Assembly (NCBI GenBank): GCA_018901615.1
Contig: JAHIEN010000053.1
Span: 1-12,357 of the forward strand
Direction of reading: 5' to 3'
Source of the DNA: Candidatus Omnitrophota bacterium
GTDB lineage: Bacteria > Omnitrophota > Gorgyraeia > Gorgyraeales > Gorgyraeaceae
Length of the DNA: 12,357 nt
Shown: positions 1 through 5,453 of the stretch, one piece after another
Numbering within the stretch: the stretch's first letter is position 1
Layout of the letters: every line of letters starts with the position of its first letter
The notes under the pieces: generated by a model
What the model was told of the DNA's origin: nothing
Databases searched by the model: none
The model's input: the letters and a program-made list of their open reading frames with translations, nothing else
Position numbers and translations under genes: made by a program

Positions 1-95
1 CGCGTAGGGACAATACCCATCTGCTCGCCTGAAGGGCCTATTAGCCTGATATCTTTTACGCGTATTCTCTGATTGATTCTTAGTTCCTGTGAAAT
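1..95 (-). CDS. infC: Translation initiation factor IF-3, N-terminal part, AUU start
   Basis: IF-3 binds the 30S subunit, blocks premature 50S joining and proofreads start codon and initiator tRNA. Only the first 31 codons lie in the window; the gene runs off the low end. The residues read I(M)SQELRINQRIRVKDIRL followed by IGPSGEQMGIVPT, the classic IF-3 N-terminal strand pattern (RVNxxIRxxxVRLI, then G.Q.GI). There is no ATG; the codon placed correctly behind the Shine-Dalgarno is ATT at 95-93. In-frame GTG (104-102) and ATT (101-99) sit on or against the SD, so they are poor starts. AUU initiation is the known basis of IF-3 autoregulation in E. coli, and this start suggests the same control. 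The gene follows thrS by 23 nt, the conserved thrS-infC order. Identity is firm; the start is strong but inferred. Confidence 0.93.
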   Translation of the reverse strand, partial: MSQELRINQRIRVKDIRLIGPSGEQMGIVPT

Positions 96-100
96 AAAAA

Positions 101-109
101 TCACCTCCT
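101..109 (-). promoter_or_regulatory. Perfect Shine-Dalgarno of infC
   Basis: On the minus strand AGGAGGTGA matches the 16S 3' end over nine bases and leaves 5 nt before the ATT start at 95. Such a strong site fits compensation for a non-canonical start codon. It lies in the 23-nt thrS-infC spacer. Confidence 0.9.
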
Positions 110-118
110 GTTTTTGTG

Positions 119-1831
119 TTACCGCTTATCTGATATCTCCTCTTTGATCCTCGCAAAAAATTCTTCCAGTTTCAGGGTCCCCAGATTGCCTTCTTTTCTG
201 GCGCGGAGCGAGACTGTCCCGGCCTCTTGTTCTTTATCTCCGACTATAAGCATATAAGGGGCCTTCTGCAGTTCCAGCTCTCTTATTTTATACTGTAATT
301 TCTCATTCCTTTTGTCAATCGCTGAACGTATGTCTTCATTTTGTAAATTCTGGTGGATCTTGTCAGCATAATCATGGGCCCTGTCAGTAATAGGTATGAC
401 TGCTACCTGCACAGGACTTAACCATACTGGAAAGGCCCCGGCGTAATGCTCTATAAGTGTTCCTATAAAACGCTCTATGCTTCCCAGTATTACCCTGTGA
501 AGCATAACAGGCCTTTCTTTTTTTCCATCGTCTGAAATATACGCAAGATTAAATCTTTCAGGCAGCGCAAAGTCACACTGGATGGTAGCGCATTGCCACG
601 GCCTGCCAAGGGCGTCTTTAACCATGATGTCGATTTTCGGCCCGTAAAACGCGCCTTCGCCTTCATTGACTTCATATGTCATACCTTTTGAATCAAGCGC
701 TTCTTTCAGCGCGCCTGTCGCTCTGTCCCACATATCAAGAGACCCTATAAACTTTGGCGGCCTTGTAGAAAGGCCTATCTTGTAGTCTGTAAAGCCGAAT
801 ACCTTCATGGTGTCCATAACAAAACCTATTACCCCTTTTATCTCATCTGCGACCTGTGAAGGCAGGCAGAATATATGGGCATCGTCTTGAGTGAATCCCC
901 GCACTCGTAAAAGGCCGTGCAAGACACCTGACTTTTCACGCCTGTGCACATTGCCCAGCTCAAAATATCTTATGGGCAGGTCCCTGTAGCTTCGTATCTT
1001 TGATTTGTATATGAGCATGTGGGCAGGGCAATTCATGGGTTTTATGACGTATTCTTCATCCTCTACCTTGAATATATACATATTCTCTTTATAATATTCG
1101 TAATGCCCTGAAGTAACCCATATATCAGACTTCAATATATGCGGCCCCATGACGATCTCGTACCCACGCTTCAAGTGCTCTTTTCTAACATATTCCTCTA
1201 TCAGCATTCTCAAAAGCGCGCCTTTTGGATGATAAAACACAAGTCCTGGCCCAACCTCTTCATGGATACTGAATAGATCCAGTTCTTTTCCGAGTTTTCT
1301 GTGGTCTCTTCTCTGCGCCTCTTCCCTTATCCTCAGGTATTCTTTTACCTCATGCTCAGTCTCAAAACATGTGCCGTATATACGCTGCAGCATCGGGTTT
1401 GTCTCTATGCCATGCCAGTACGCGCCTGCTATGCTCAAGAGCTTGAAGGCCTTGATCTGGCCTGTTGACTTCACATGAGGGCCTTTGCAAAGGTCAACGA
1501 ATTTACCCTGCCTGTAAATAGAGGCCTTATCAGCGTCAAGGTTATTTATAAGCTCTGTCTTGTAAGGTTCTTTTTTAAAAAGTTTTAGCGCCTCTTTTTT
1601 TGTGATGTCTTCCTGCTCAAACGCGTTATCTTCTTTGATAATCTTTGCCATCTCTTTTTCTATCAGCAAGAGATCCTCTGGCGTAAATCCGTCTTTCTTA
1701 TCAAAGTCATAATAAAAGCCATTCTCTATGGCAGGGCCTATGCCCAGTTTGACCCCTGGATAGAGCCTTGCTACAGCGTCTGCCATCACATGCGAACAGC
1801 TATGTCGTAATGTGTCTAGATCTTTGGACAT
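119..1831 (-). CDS. thrS: Threonyl-tRNA synthetase lacking the TGS domain
   Basis: Class II synthetase that charges tRNA-Thr and edits Ser-tRNA-Thr. The protein is 570 aa. It opens directly in the N2 editing domain, with H10xxxH14 and C115/H119 (DLCKGPH) as editing residues. The catalytic core follows: zinc ligands C268 (MNCPAH), H319 (QDDAHIF) and H445 (MLHRVI), and a motif 2 arginine in VHRREKSG (about 297). The anticodon-binding domain starts near 468. Bacterial ThrRS is usually about 640 aa with an N-terminal TGS domain; here it is absent. The loss is real in this sequence, because TAA lies in frame at 1840-1838, just 6 nt before the ATG. An AGGA about 11 nt upstream is a weak SD. It is preceded by the tRNA cluster and followed closely by infC, so co-transcription with both is likely. 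Confidence 0.97.
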   Translation of the reverse strand: MSKDLDTLRHSCSHVMADAVARLYPGVKLGIGPAIENGFYYDFDKKDGFTPEDLLLIEKEMAKIIKEDNAFEQEDITKKEALKLFKKEPYKTELINNLDADKASIYRQGKFVDLCKGPHVKSTGQIKAFKLLSIAGAYWHGIETNPMLQRIYGTCFETEHEVKEYLRIREEAQRRDHRKLGKELDLFSIHEEVGPGLVFYHPKGALLRMLIEEYVRKEHLKRGYEIVMGPHILKSDIWVTSGHYEYYKENMYIFKVEDEEYVIKPMNCPAHMLIYKSKIRSYRDLPIRYFELGNVHRREKSGVLHGLLRVRGFTQDDAHIFCLPSQVADEIKGVIGFVMDTMKVFGFTDYKIGLSTRPPKFIGSLDMWDRATGALKEALDSKGMTYEVNEGEGAFYGPKIDIMVKDALGRPWQCATIQCDFALPERFNLAYISDDGKKERPVMLHRVILGSIERFIGTLIEHYAGAFPVWLSPVQVAVIPITDRAHDYADKIHQNLQNEDIRSAIDKRNEKLQYKIRELELQKAPYMLIVGDKEQEAGTVSLRARKEGNLGTLKLEEFFARIKEEISDKR

Positions 1832-1868
1832 CTTTCTTTACATCCTACTTTATTCTATGGTGAGCAAG

Positions 1869-1897
1869 CCCTTGATCCGCCACAGGCGGGTCAAGGG
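1869..1897 (-). other. 13-bp hairpin with 3-nt loop between tRNA-Val and thrS
   Basis: The minus strand reads CCCTTGACCCGCC, loop TGT, then GGCGGATCAAGGG: 13 pairs with one mismatch-type C/A position (G-U in the plus-strand reading). It starts 12 nt after the tRNA-Val CCA and sits in the 78-nt leader of thrS. There is no U-tract, so it is not a standard terminator. It could be a processing signal or a small palindromic repeat. Confidence 0.7.
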
Positions 1898-1909
1898 TGC
1901 GTCGAACCA

Positions 1910-1987
1910 TGGTGGGCGGTACTGGACTCGAACCAGTGACCTTCACGATGTCAACGTGACGCGCTAACCAGTCTGCGCTAACCGCCC
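1910..1987 (-). tRNA. tRNA-Val(GAC), CCA encoded
   Basis: Cloverleaf on the minus strand: acceptor GGGCGGT pairs with ACCGCCC, D stem GCGC/GCGC, and anticodon stem TCACG/CGTGA around loop TTGACAT (anticodon GAC). The variable loop is AGGTC and the T arm is ACTGG-TTCGAGT-CCAGT. Discriminator A is followed by a genomically encoded CCA (1912-1910). GAC decodes GUC and GUU. Immediately upstream lies a tRNA 5'-half remnant that runs straight into this gene with only about 3 nt between them, so the 5' end must be released by RNase P from an unusual precursor. Confidence 0.97.
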
Positions 1988-2039
1988 ATTCTGACCTTCC
2001 GCCTTCGGCGGACGCGCTATCCAACTGCGCCATGAGCCC
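1988..2039 (-). pseudogene. tRNA 5'-half remnant (Arg-like) abutting tRNA-Val
   Basis: Reading from 2039 on the minus strand, GGGCTCA looks like an acceptor 5' strand. TG and GCGC-AGTTGGATA-GCGC then form a D arm. Next come TCCGC and GCGGA, an anticodon-type stem enclosing only 5 nt instead of 7, and AGGTC, a variable loop. After that the sequence stops and tRNA-Val begins. No T arm and no matching TGAGCCC 3' strand is found nearby. The D arm and TCCGC stem resemble bacterial tRNA-Arg, but without an intact anticodon loop the identity is a guess. It cannot be a working tRNA by itself. Confidence 0.75.
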
Positions 2040-2062
2040 AAATTTGCCTTTGGCAAAACTGG
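2038..2062 (-). other. Hairpin beginning at the tRNA-Leu CCA end
   Basis: The minus strand reads CCAGTTTTGCC, loop AAA, GGCAAATTTGG. Eleven positions face each other with one G-U and one U-U. The first three bases are the CCA of tRNA-Leu, so in the precursor the CCA would be base-paired. The 3' side overlaps the start of the Arg-like remnant. No U-tract follows. Confidence 0.65.
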
Positions 2063-2148
2063 TGCCGGGAGTGGGAGTCGAACCCACACGGCCCTCTCGA
2101 GCCAATGGATTTTAAGTCCATATTGTCTGCCAGTTCCAACATCCCGGC
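2060..2148 (-). tRNA. tRNA-Leu(UAA), CCA encoded
   Basis: Class II tRNA of 89 nt including CCA. Acceptor GCCGGGA pairs with TCCCGGC. The anticodon stem ATGGA/TCCAT closes loop CTTAAAA, giving anticodon TAA, which reads UUA and UUG. A long variable arm, TGGCTCGAGAGGGCCG, marks leucine. The T arm is GTGGG-TTCGACT-CCCAC. Discriminator A at 2063 is followed by encoded CCA. It is the middle gene of a Cys-Leu-Val cluster, and its 3' end is immediately drawn into the adjacent hairpin. Confidence 0.97.
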
Positions 2149-2164
2149 CAAAAATTACATTTTA

Positions 2165-2206
2165 GCCCCTCGCGACATATCTACAAGCATCTGAGTCGCT
2201 CGGGAC
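2165..2206 (-). other. Spacer hairpin with tandem G-A pairs between tRNA-Cys and tRNA-Leu
   Basis: On the minus strand the arm CCC-GA-GCGAC (2204-2195) faces GTCGC-GA-GGG (2176-2167). The two GA steps stack as a symmetric tandem 5'-GA-3'/3'-AG-5', the pattern that forms sheared pairs. One or two further pairs (U-G, G-C) extend the base, and the terminal loop is about 18 nt. It abuts the tRNA-Cys 3' hairpin, so nearly the whole spacer is structured. Function is unknown. Confidence 0.5.
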
Positions 2207-2230
2207 AGATTTTACCTTCGGTAAAATCTG
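2206..2230 (-). other. Perfect 11-bp hairpin beginning at the tRNA-Cys CCA end
   Basis: The minus strand reads CAGATTTTACC, loop GAA, GGTAAAATCTG, with all 11 pairs Watson-Crick. The first two bases are C75 and A76 of tRNA-Cys. The 3-nt loop closed by CC/GG is the same design as in the hairpins after tRNA-Leu and tRNA-Val, although the stem sequences differ. There is no U-tract directly after it. Confidence 0.75.
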
Positions 2231-2303
2231 GAGGCGGCAAGCGGATTCGAACCGCTGTATAACTGTTTTGCAGACAGTTGCCTTACCACTTGGCTATGCC
2301 GCC
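2229..2303 (-). tRNA. tRNA-Cys(GCA), CCA encoded
   Basis: Acceptor GGCGGCA pairs with TGCCGCC. The D arm is GCCA-AGTGGTAA-GGCA. The anticodon stem ACTGT/ACAGT holds loop CTGCAAA, anticodon GCA. The T arm is AGCGG-TTCGAAT-CCGCT. The discriminator is U (2232), the identity base expected for tRNA-Cys, followed by encoded CCA at 2231-2229. It is the first intact gene of the cluster. Its first 25 nt are repeated exactly upstream at 2366-2390. Confidence 0.97.
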
Positions 2304-2310
2304 ATAAGCT

Positions 2311-2349
2311 CTCGGCTCGCTCAGGATAGTCGAAAGATGCCGAGCCAAG
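2311..2349 (-). other. Leader hairpin upstream of tRNA-Cys
   Basis: CTTGGCTCG (2349-2341, minus) pairs with CGAGCCGAG (2319-2311) over nine positions with one G-U, around a 21-nt loop. The loop and 3' arm contain ATCCTGAGCGAGCCGAG. From memory this resembles a word dispersed between genes in many environmental bacterial genomes. It lies between the tRNA-Cys remnant and the intact tRNA-Cys. Confidence 0.5.
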
Positions 2350-2365
2350 TCGAGGCACAGACTCC

Positions 2366-2390
2366 TGCCTTACCACTTGGCTATGCCGCC
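2366..2390 (-). pseudogene. tRNA-Cys 5'-half remnant, 25-nt exact copy
   Basis: The first 25 nt of tRNA-Cys (acceptor 5' strand and the D arm up to its closing GGCA) are present again at 2366-2390, identical base for base to 2279-2303. Downstream the sequence departs to GGAGTCTG and no anticodon arm follows. Copies are offset by 87 bp, with 62 bp between them. The fragment begins 3 nt after the U-tract of the pseudopilin terminator. A partial tandem duplication or an old integration scar would both explain it. Confidence 0.85.
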
Positions 2391-2393
2391 CTG

Positions 2394-2435
2394 AAAAACA
2401 AAAAACGTGCAGCGTCTTAAAAACATGCTACACGT
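2394..2435 (-). terminator. Intrinsic terminator after the pseudopilin gene
   Basis: The minus strand reads ACGTGTAGC (2435-2427), a 13-nt loop, and GCTGCACGT (2413-2405): nine pairs including one G-U. An almost pure T tract follows (TTTTTTGTTTTT). It starts about 20 nt after the pseudopilin stop codon and should end the long operon above it, separating it from the tRNA-thrS-infC unit. Confidence 0.85.
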
Positions 2436-2456
2436 TGTAAAAACATTCCTTCTTCA

Positions 2457-2915
2457 TTAAAACGGTGCAGCCCATTTTCCCCCAGACGCAGACTGCCATC
2501 TTATATGCCCGCCTACGTACAGGATGTTGCCGCCTTGGCCTTTGTGATTATCTGGCTTATCACAGGCTATGGCCGTATCTGAATCAGCTGACTCTGTCAG
2601 GCCTGAATTATAAGCGTAGTCTCCGCTATCAGCACTATCAGGAATGTCACTGTTAGCTGACGGGCACTTAAAGACCTCTAATGTATCTATATAGTCCCCA
2701 TCTACCAGCTCCTGTAGAGTCTTGGGAAACCTTTCCATATTATCTGTAGCATATAGGTGCATGGCAATGCCCATCTGTTTCAGGTTATTCATACAGCTAG
2801 TGCGCCTAGCCCTTTCACGCGCAGAGCCAATAGCCGGCAAAAGCATGCCTGCAAGGATACCGATAATAGCTATAACAACCAATAACTCTATAAGCGTAAA
2901 GGCTTTTTTTCTCAA
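2457..2915 (-). CDS. Type IV pilin-like pseudopilin, HX9DG-like C-terminus
   Basis: The 152-aa protein opens with a class III prepilin signal, MRKKA/FTLIELLVV. Cleavage is expected after Ala5 rather than the usual Gly, and Glu sits at mature position +5. A hydrophobic helix follows to about residue 27, then SARERARRTSCMNNLKQMG, the usual start of the amphipathic helix. The C-terminus has HKGQGGNILYVGGHIRW, close to the HX9DG signature of the many short pseudopilins in PVC bacteria, but the spacing is one residue longer and Asp is replaced by Gly. It is probably processed by prepilin peptidase and sits in a type II secretion or pilus-like assembly; its partner is unknown. Start is TTG (2915-2913) with AGGAG 7 nt upstream. 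It follows coaB by 14 nt and ends at a terminator, so it is a lone rider at the operon tail. Confidence 0.88.
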   Translation of the reverse strand: MRKKAFTLIELLVVIAIIGILAGMLLPAIGSARERARRTSCMNNLKQMGIAMHLYATDNMERFPKTLQELVDGDYIDTLEVFKCPSANSDIPDSADSGDYAYNSGLTESADSDTAIACDKPDNHKGQGGNILYVGGHIRWQSASGGKWAAPF

Positions 2916-2929
2916 TGTTTTCTCCTGTT

Positions 2930-3622
2930 TTAAGTTCTGCGTTTGTTCCGCGTAACGTTCTGCGTAGTTCCGCGATTATTCATTAAATACCATAATTGCT
3001 CGATTTTGTCAAGCAAAACATGTGACACATATGACTTAGATTTATTCTTGAGCAACATTTTCTGGCCTGATCTGTTTATTATTAACACATCTAACTTCCT
3101 GTTATCAAATGGGTTATGATTTTTTGTCAATCTACTTGCCGCTATAAGGTCTAAATCCTTGCTTTTTAACTTTTTGATAGAGTTTTTGATTATATTTTCT
3201 GTCTCTAAGCTGAACCCGACAAATAACTTGCCTTCCCTGCAACCTGACAGCGCTCTAAGTATGTCTTTATTTGCCGCTAATCTCAAAGAAAGCGCGCGCG
3301 TCCTTTTGATCTTTTGCTTAGCAGGTTTATCTGGCCTGAAATCGCCGACAGCAGCGCACATTATAAGACAATCTGATTTTTTAATCTCTTTTTTAATGGC
3401 TGCCAGCAGGTCCTTTGCAGTTTCAATGGAAACAAACTTTTTAACCTTTGGGGGATCCAGCCGCGTGGGCCCGCTTATCAGCGTAACAATGTGCCCTCTG
3501 TTAGAAGCGGCTTCAGCAATCTTATAACCCATATATCCACTAGATCTATTCGAGATAAATCTTACAGGATCCAGAGGTTCTATGGTCGGGCCAGCTGTAA
3601 CTATAATTCTAACAGGGGTCAT
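2930..3622 (-). CDS. coaB: Phosphopantothenate-cysteine ligase, separate CoaB
   Basis: Joins cysteine to 4'-phosphopantothenate using a nucleotide triphosphate, the second step of CoA synthesis from pantothenate. From Met at 3622 the protein is 230 aa. It shows TAGPT (9-13), EPLDPVRFISNRSSGYMG (15-32), AAVGDFRP (90-97; usually AAVADFRP), KQKIK (102-106) with the ligase lysine, and FVGFSLETEN (about 134-143). In most bacteria this domain is the C-terminal half of CoaBC; here it is a separate gene downstream of pckG. The open frame extends back to a TTG at 3649 and an ATG at 3646, but homology begins at MTPVRIIVTAGPT, so 3622 is preferred. Either way it overlaps pckG. The last 14 residues (RGTTQNVTRNKRRT) are written by a GTTCYGC heptamer repeat and are probably not part of the fold. 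Confidence 0.93.
   Translation of the reverse strand: MTPVRIIVTAGPTIEPLDPVRFISNRSSGYMGYKIAEAASNRGHIVTLISGPTRLDPPKVKKFVSIETAKDLLAAIKKEIKKSDCLIMCAAVGDFRPDKPAKQKIKRTRALSLRLAANKDILRALSGCREGKLFVGFSLETENIIKNSIKKLKSKDLDLIAASRLTKNHNPFDNRKLDVLIINRSGQKMLLKNKSKSYVSHVLLDKIEQLWYLMNNRGTTQNVTRNKRRT
2934..2973. repeat. GTTCTGC/GTTCCGC heptamer repeat at the coaB 3' end
   Basis: The plus strand carries GTTCTGC (2934-2940), GTTCCGC (2945-2951), GTTCTGC (2957-2963) and GTTCCGC (2967-2973), alternating, with 3-5 nt between copies. The repeat lies inside coaB's final codons and reaches its stop. The same words recur at 6849-6902. Confidence 0.8.
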
Positions 3623-5444
3623 CCTCAAGCCTTGCTTTTTGATCATCAAGGGTCTTAATTAAAATGTGCGGGGTATCAAAGACCTTGGCGTGGTATATAT
3701 TTTTTATTCTCTCTATCTTGGCCAGGCATTCGGGGATACGTATCTTGAATTGTTCGCTGTAGTCCTCTTTGCTGTAATCCTTGCCCAGAACTTCTTTAAA
3801 CAACATCTTTAAATCCGCGTATTTTGGAATGTATCCTATGGGGGTCTTTAATGCTCCTGCCTCTCCGTTTACGCGCAGCTCCATCCATTTCAACCACACA
3901 TGCTTGTCTTTGACTCCGTTAAGATATTTTCCGTCATTTCCTCTCAGGAAATAATTGACGTGGAATATAGGCGGGGGGTTAGCAATGCCCTGCACTATGT
4001 CTAGATTATTCTGTATGTACCTGCCTATGGGTATTGATAGAAAGTCCAGGTTTGCCATGAGATTAAACGCCCGCACGCCTTCTTTGCCAAGCGTAGCTGC
4101 TGTTGTCTCTGACTCTATCATTGCTGCCTGGGCAAGGATGCCGTGTAACCAGTCAAATGACTGGGCCACTGGAACGCTTGTATCAGAATCTCTGCCTCCG
4201 TAAATAATGCCGCCTATCTCTACGCCATCCGGGTTTTCCAGGTTTCTGTCGCAGTTTCTCAGGTCTTTTAAGCTTATAGTATAACGCGCGTTTTTATGGG
4301 CATAAGGAACTCTTTTGGCGTCAGGGCCAATTTTATCATGCTGCCATTCGCCTGAAAAATTCACACCCTTTTCCGGCTCAGGCCTTCCGTCCCCTAGCCA
4401 GCGGGCATTGTTATGCTCGTCGACTAACACATTAGAGAATATAACCTCTCCTGGCGTGGTAAGGGCCTCGAATATAGCAGGGTCGCTTTGCTCGCTAACA
4501 TCCTGTATGATCCCGAATATACCCCTTTCTACATTGACCGCCATGATCTTGCCTTTTATGTTCCTTAAATACGCTATATCGTCGCCTATGATCTTTTCGC
4601 CTTCGAGCATAGCAGTCGCTGTCTTGCCGCAGGCCGACGGGAAAGACCCTGTAAAATACGTAAGCCTTTTCTTGTTCGGACCGTGAACGCCCATGATAAA
4701 CATGTGCTCTGTAAGCCATCCCTCTTCTGAAGCGCGTCTTATAGCAAGCCGCATGGCAAGCTTTTTAAGGCCTATTGTATTCCCTGCGTACTGGGTGTTG
4801 GCACTATAAACCATCTCGTCCTGAAGGTCTATATATACACGGCGCTTATCGATGTTCTTACTTACGTTTCCGTCAAGTTCGCCTGAGGTGTGCACAAAAC
4901 GGAAAAAATTGCCCTGGCCTTTTAGCTTGTGAAACTCTTCGTATCCGCTCCTATAAAGTATGTCCTCTGAGTGCGCCACATAACTTGAATCTGTTATCTG
5001 GACAGCTGGTATGGAAAACTCTGAGTCAGTGGGCCCGAGACAATAGAAGCACACGTACATCTCTTTGCCTTTCATGGCATTTTCAAACAGCCTGTGTATT
5101 TCATCTAAGCCTTTTTCTCTGTCGATCGACATTATATCAGAACTCAGGACTTCATCAGGCCTCAAAAGATACCGGGTCCCGCCTTTGTCTCTGCCTTGAT
5201 CAAAGTACCCGTCAAAATGCACTGTATGGCCTTTTGCAGCAAGAGGCTGTTCCTGTCTGGTCTTTATGGCCTTCTGCCGAATATATTCGGCGTCTTCTTT
5301 TGAGTCACTGCGCACAAATACAGACGCTGGTTTAAACAACGCCGTGTATTTTGCCGCAAAATTCAGCAGTTTTTCATTGGCAAGGCGCTCGAGCTTTTTA
5401 TAATTTTCAGCGCTGCACTTTTCTTTAAGAAACTTCTTATCCAC
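3609..5444 (-). CDS. pckG: Phosphoenolpyruvate carboxykinase, GTP type
   Basis: Interconverts oxaloacetate + GTP and PEP + GDP + CO2, linking the C4 pool to gluconeogenesis. At 611 aa it has the normal length. Visible motifs: GGTRYL (88-93, substrate arginine), YAGNTIGLKKLAMRLAI (219-235), TEHMFIMGV (245-253, Mn-binding His), GSFPSACGKT (266-275; P-loop with the reactive cysteine typical of the GTP family) and GDDIAYL (287-293). The start is GTG at 5444 behind GGGAG, 5 nt away. It begins 9 nt after coaC and its end overlaps coaB by 14 nt, so it is wedged inside what is normally one fused coaBC gene. The tight spacing says translation is coupled. No functional link between PEPCK and CoA synthesis is obvious. 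Identity is firm. Confidence 0.97.
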   Translation of the reverse strand: MDKKFLKEKCSAENYKKLERLANEKLLNFAAKYTALFKPASVFVRSDSKEDAEYIRQKAIKTRQEQPLAAKGHTVHFDGYFDQGRDKGGTRYLLRPDEVLSSDIMSIDREKGLDEIHRLFENAMKGKEMYVCFYCLGPTDSEFSIPAVQITDSSYVAHSEDILYRSGYEEFHKLKGQGNFFRFVHTSGELDGNVSKNIDKRRVYIDLQDEMVYSANTQYAGNTIGLKKLAMRLAIRRASEEGWLTEHMFIMGVHGPNKKRLTYFTGSFPSACGKTATAMLEGEKIIGDDIAYLRNIKGKIMAVNVERGIFGIIQDVSEQSDPAIFEALTTPGEVIFSNVLVDEHNNARWLGDGRPEPEKGVNFSGEWQHDKIGPDAKRVPYAHKNARYTISLKDLRNCDRNLENPDGVEIGGIIYGGRDSDTSVPVAQSFDWLHGILAQAAMIESETTAATLGKEGVRAFNLMANLDFLSIPIGRYIQNNLDIVQGIANPPPIFHVNYFLRGNDGKYLNGVKDKHVWLKWMELRVNGEAGALKTPIGYIPKYADLKMLFKEVLGKDYSKEDYSEQFKIRIPECLAKIERIKNIYHAKVFDTPHILIKTLDDQKARLEDDPC

Positions 5445-5453
5445 AGTCTCTCC

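Noticed and set aside
1869..1897. Intrinsic terminator between tRNA-Val and thrS
   Set aside because: The stem is strong but is followed by GC-rich and mixed sequence (CTTGCTCACC) with no run of T.
1832..1909. T-box or tRNA-Thr-like leader regulating thrS
   Set aside because: Only 78 nt, with no T-box consensus or specifier structure; the hairpin at 1869-1897 has no anti-terminator partner and no U-tract.
1845..2105. An 86-codon open frame on the minus strand across the tRNA-Val and tRNA-Leu genes
   Set aside because: It is translated tRNA sequence; two convincing tRNAs occupy it and the peptide has no protein-like pattern.
4150..4170. Perfect palindrome CCAGTCAAATGACTGG in pckG
   Set aside because: Isolated, in conserved coding sequence (QSFDWLHG region), with no second copy or regulatory context seen; most likely chance.
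4775..5335. A 186-codon plus-strand open frame
   Set aside because: It is antisense to pckG, whose motifs and length are complete; the peptide is rich in Cys, Ser and Leu with no recognisable domain.
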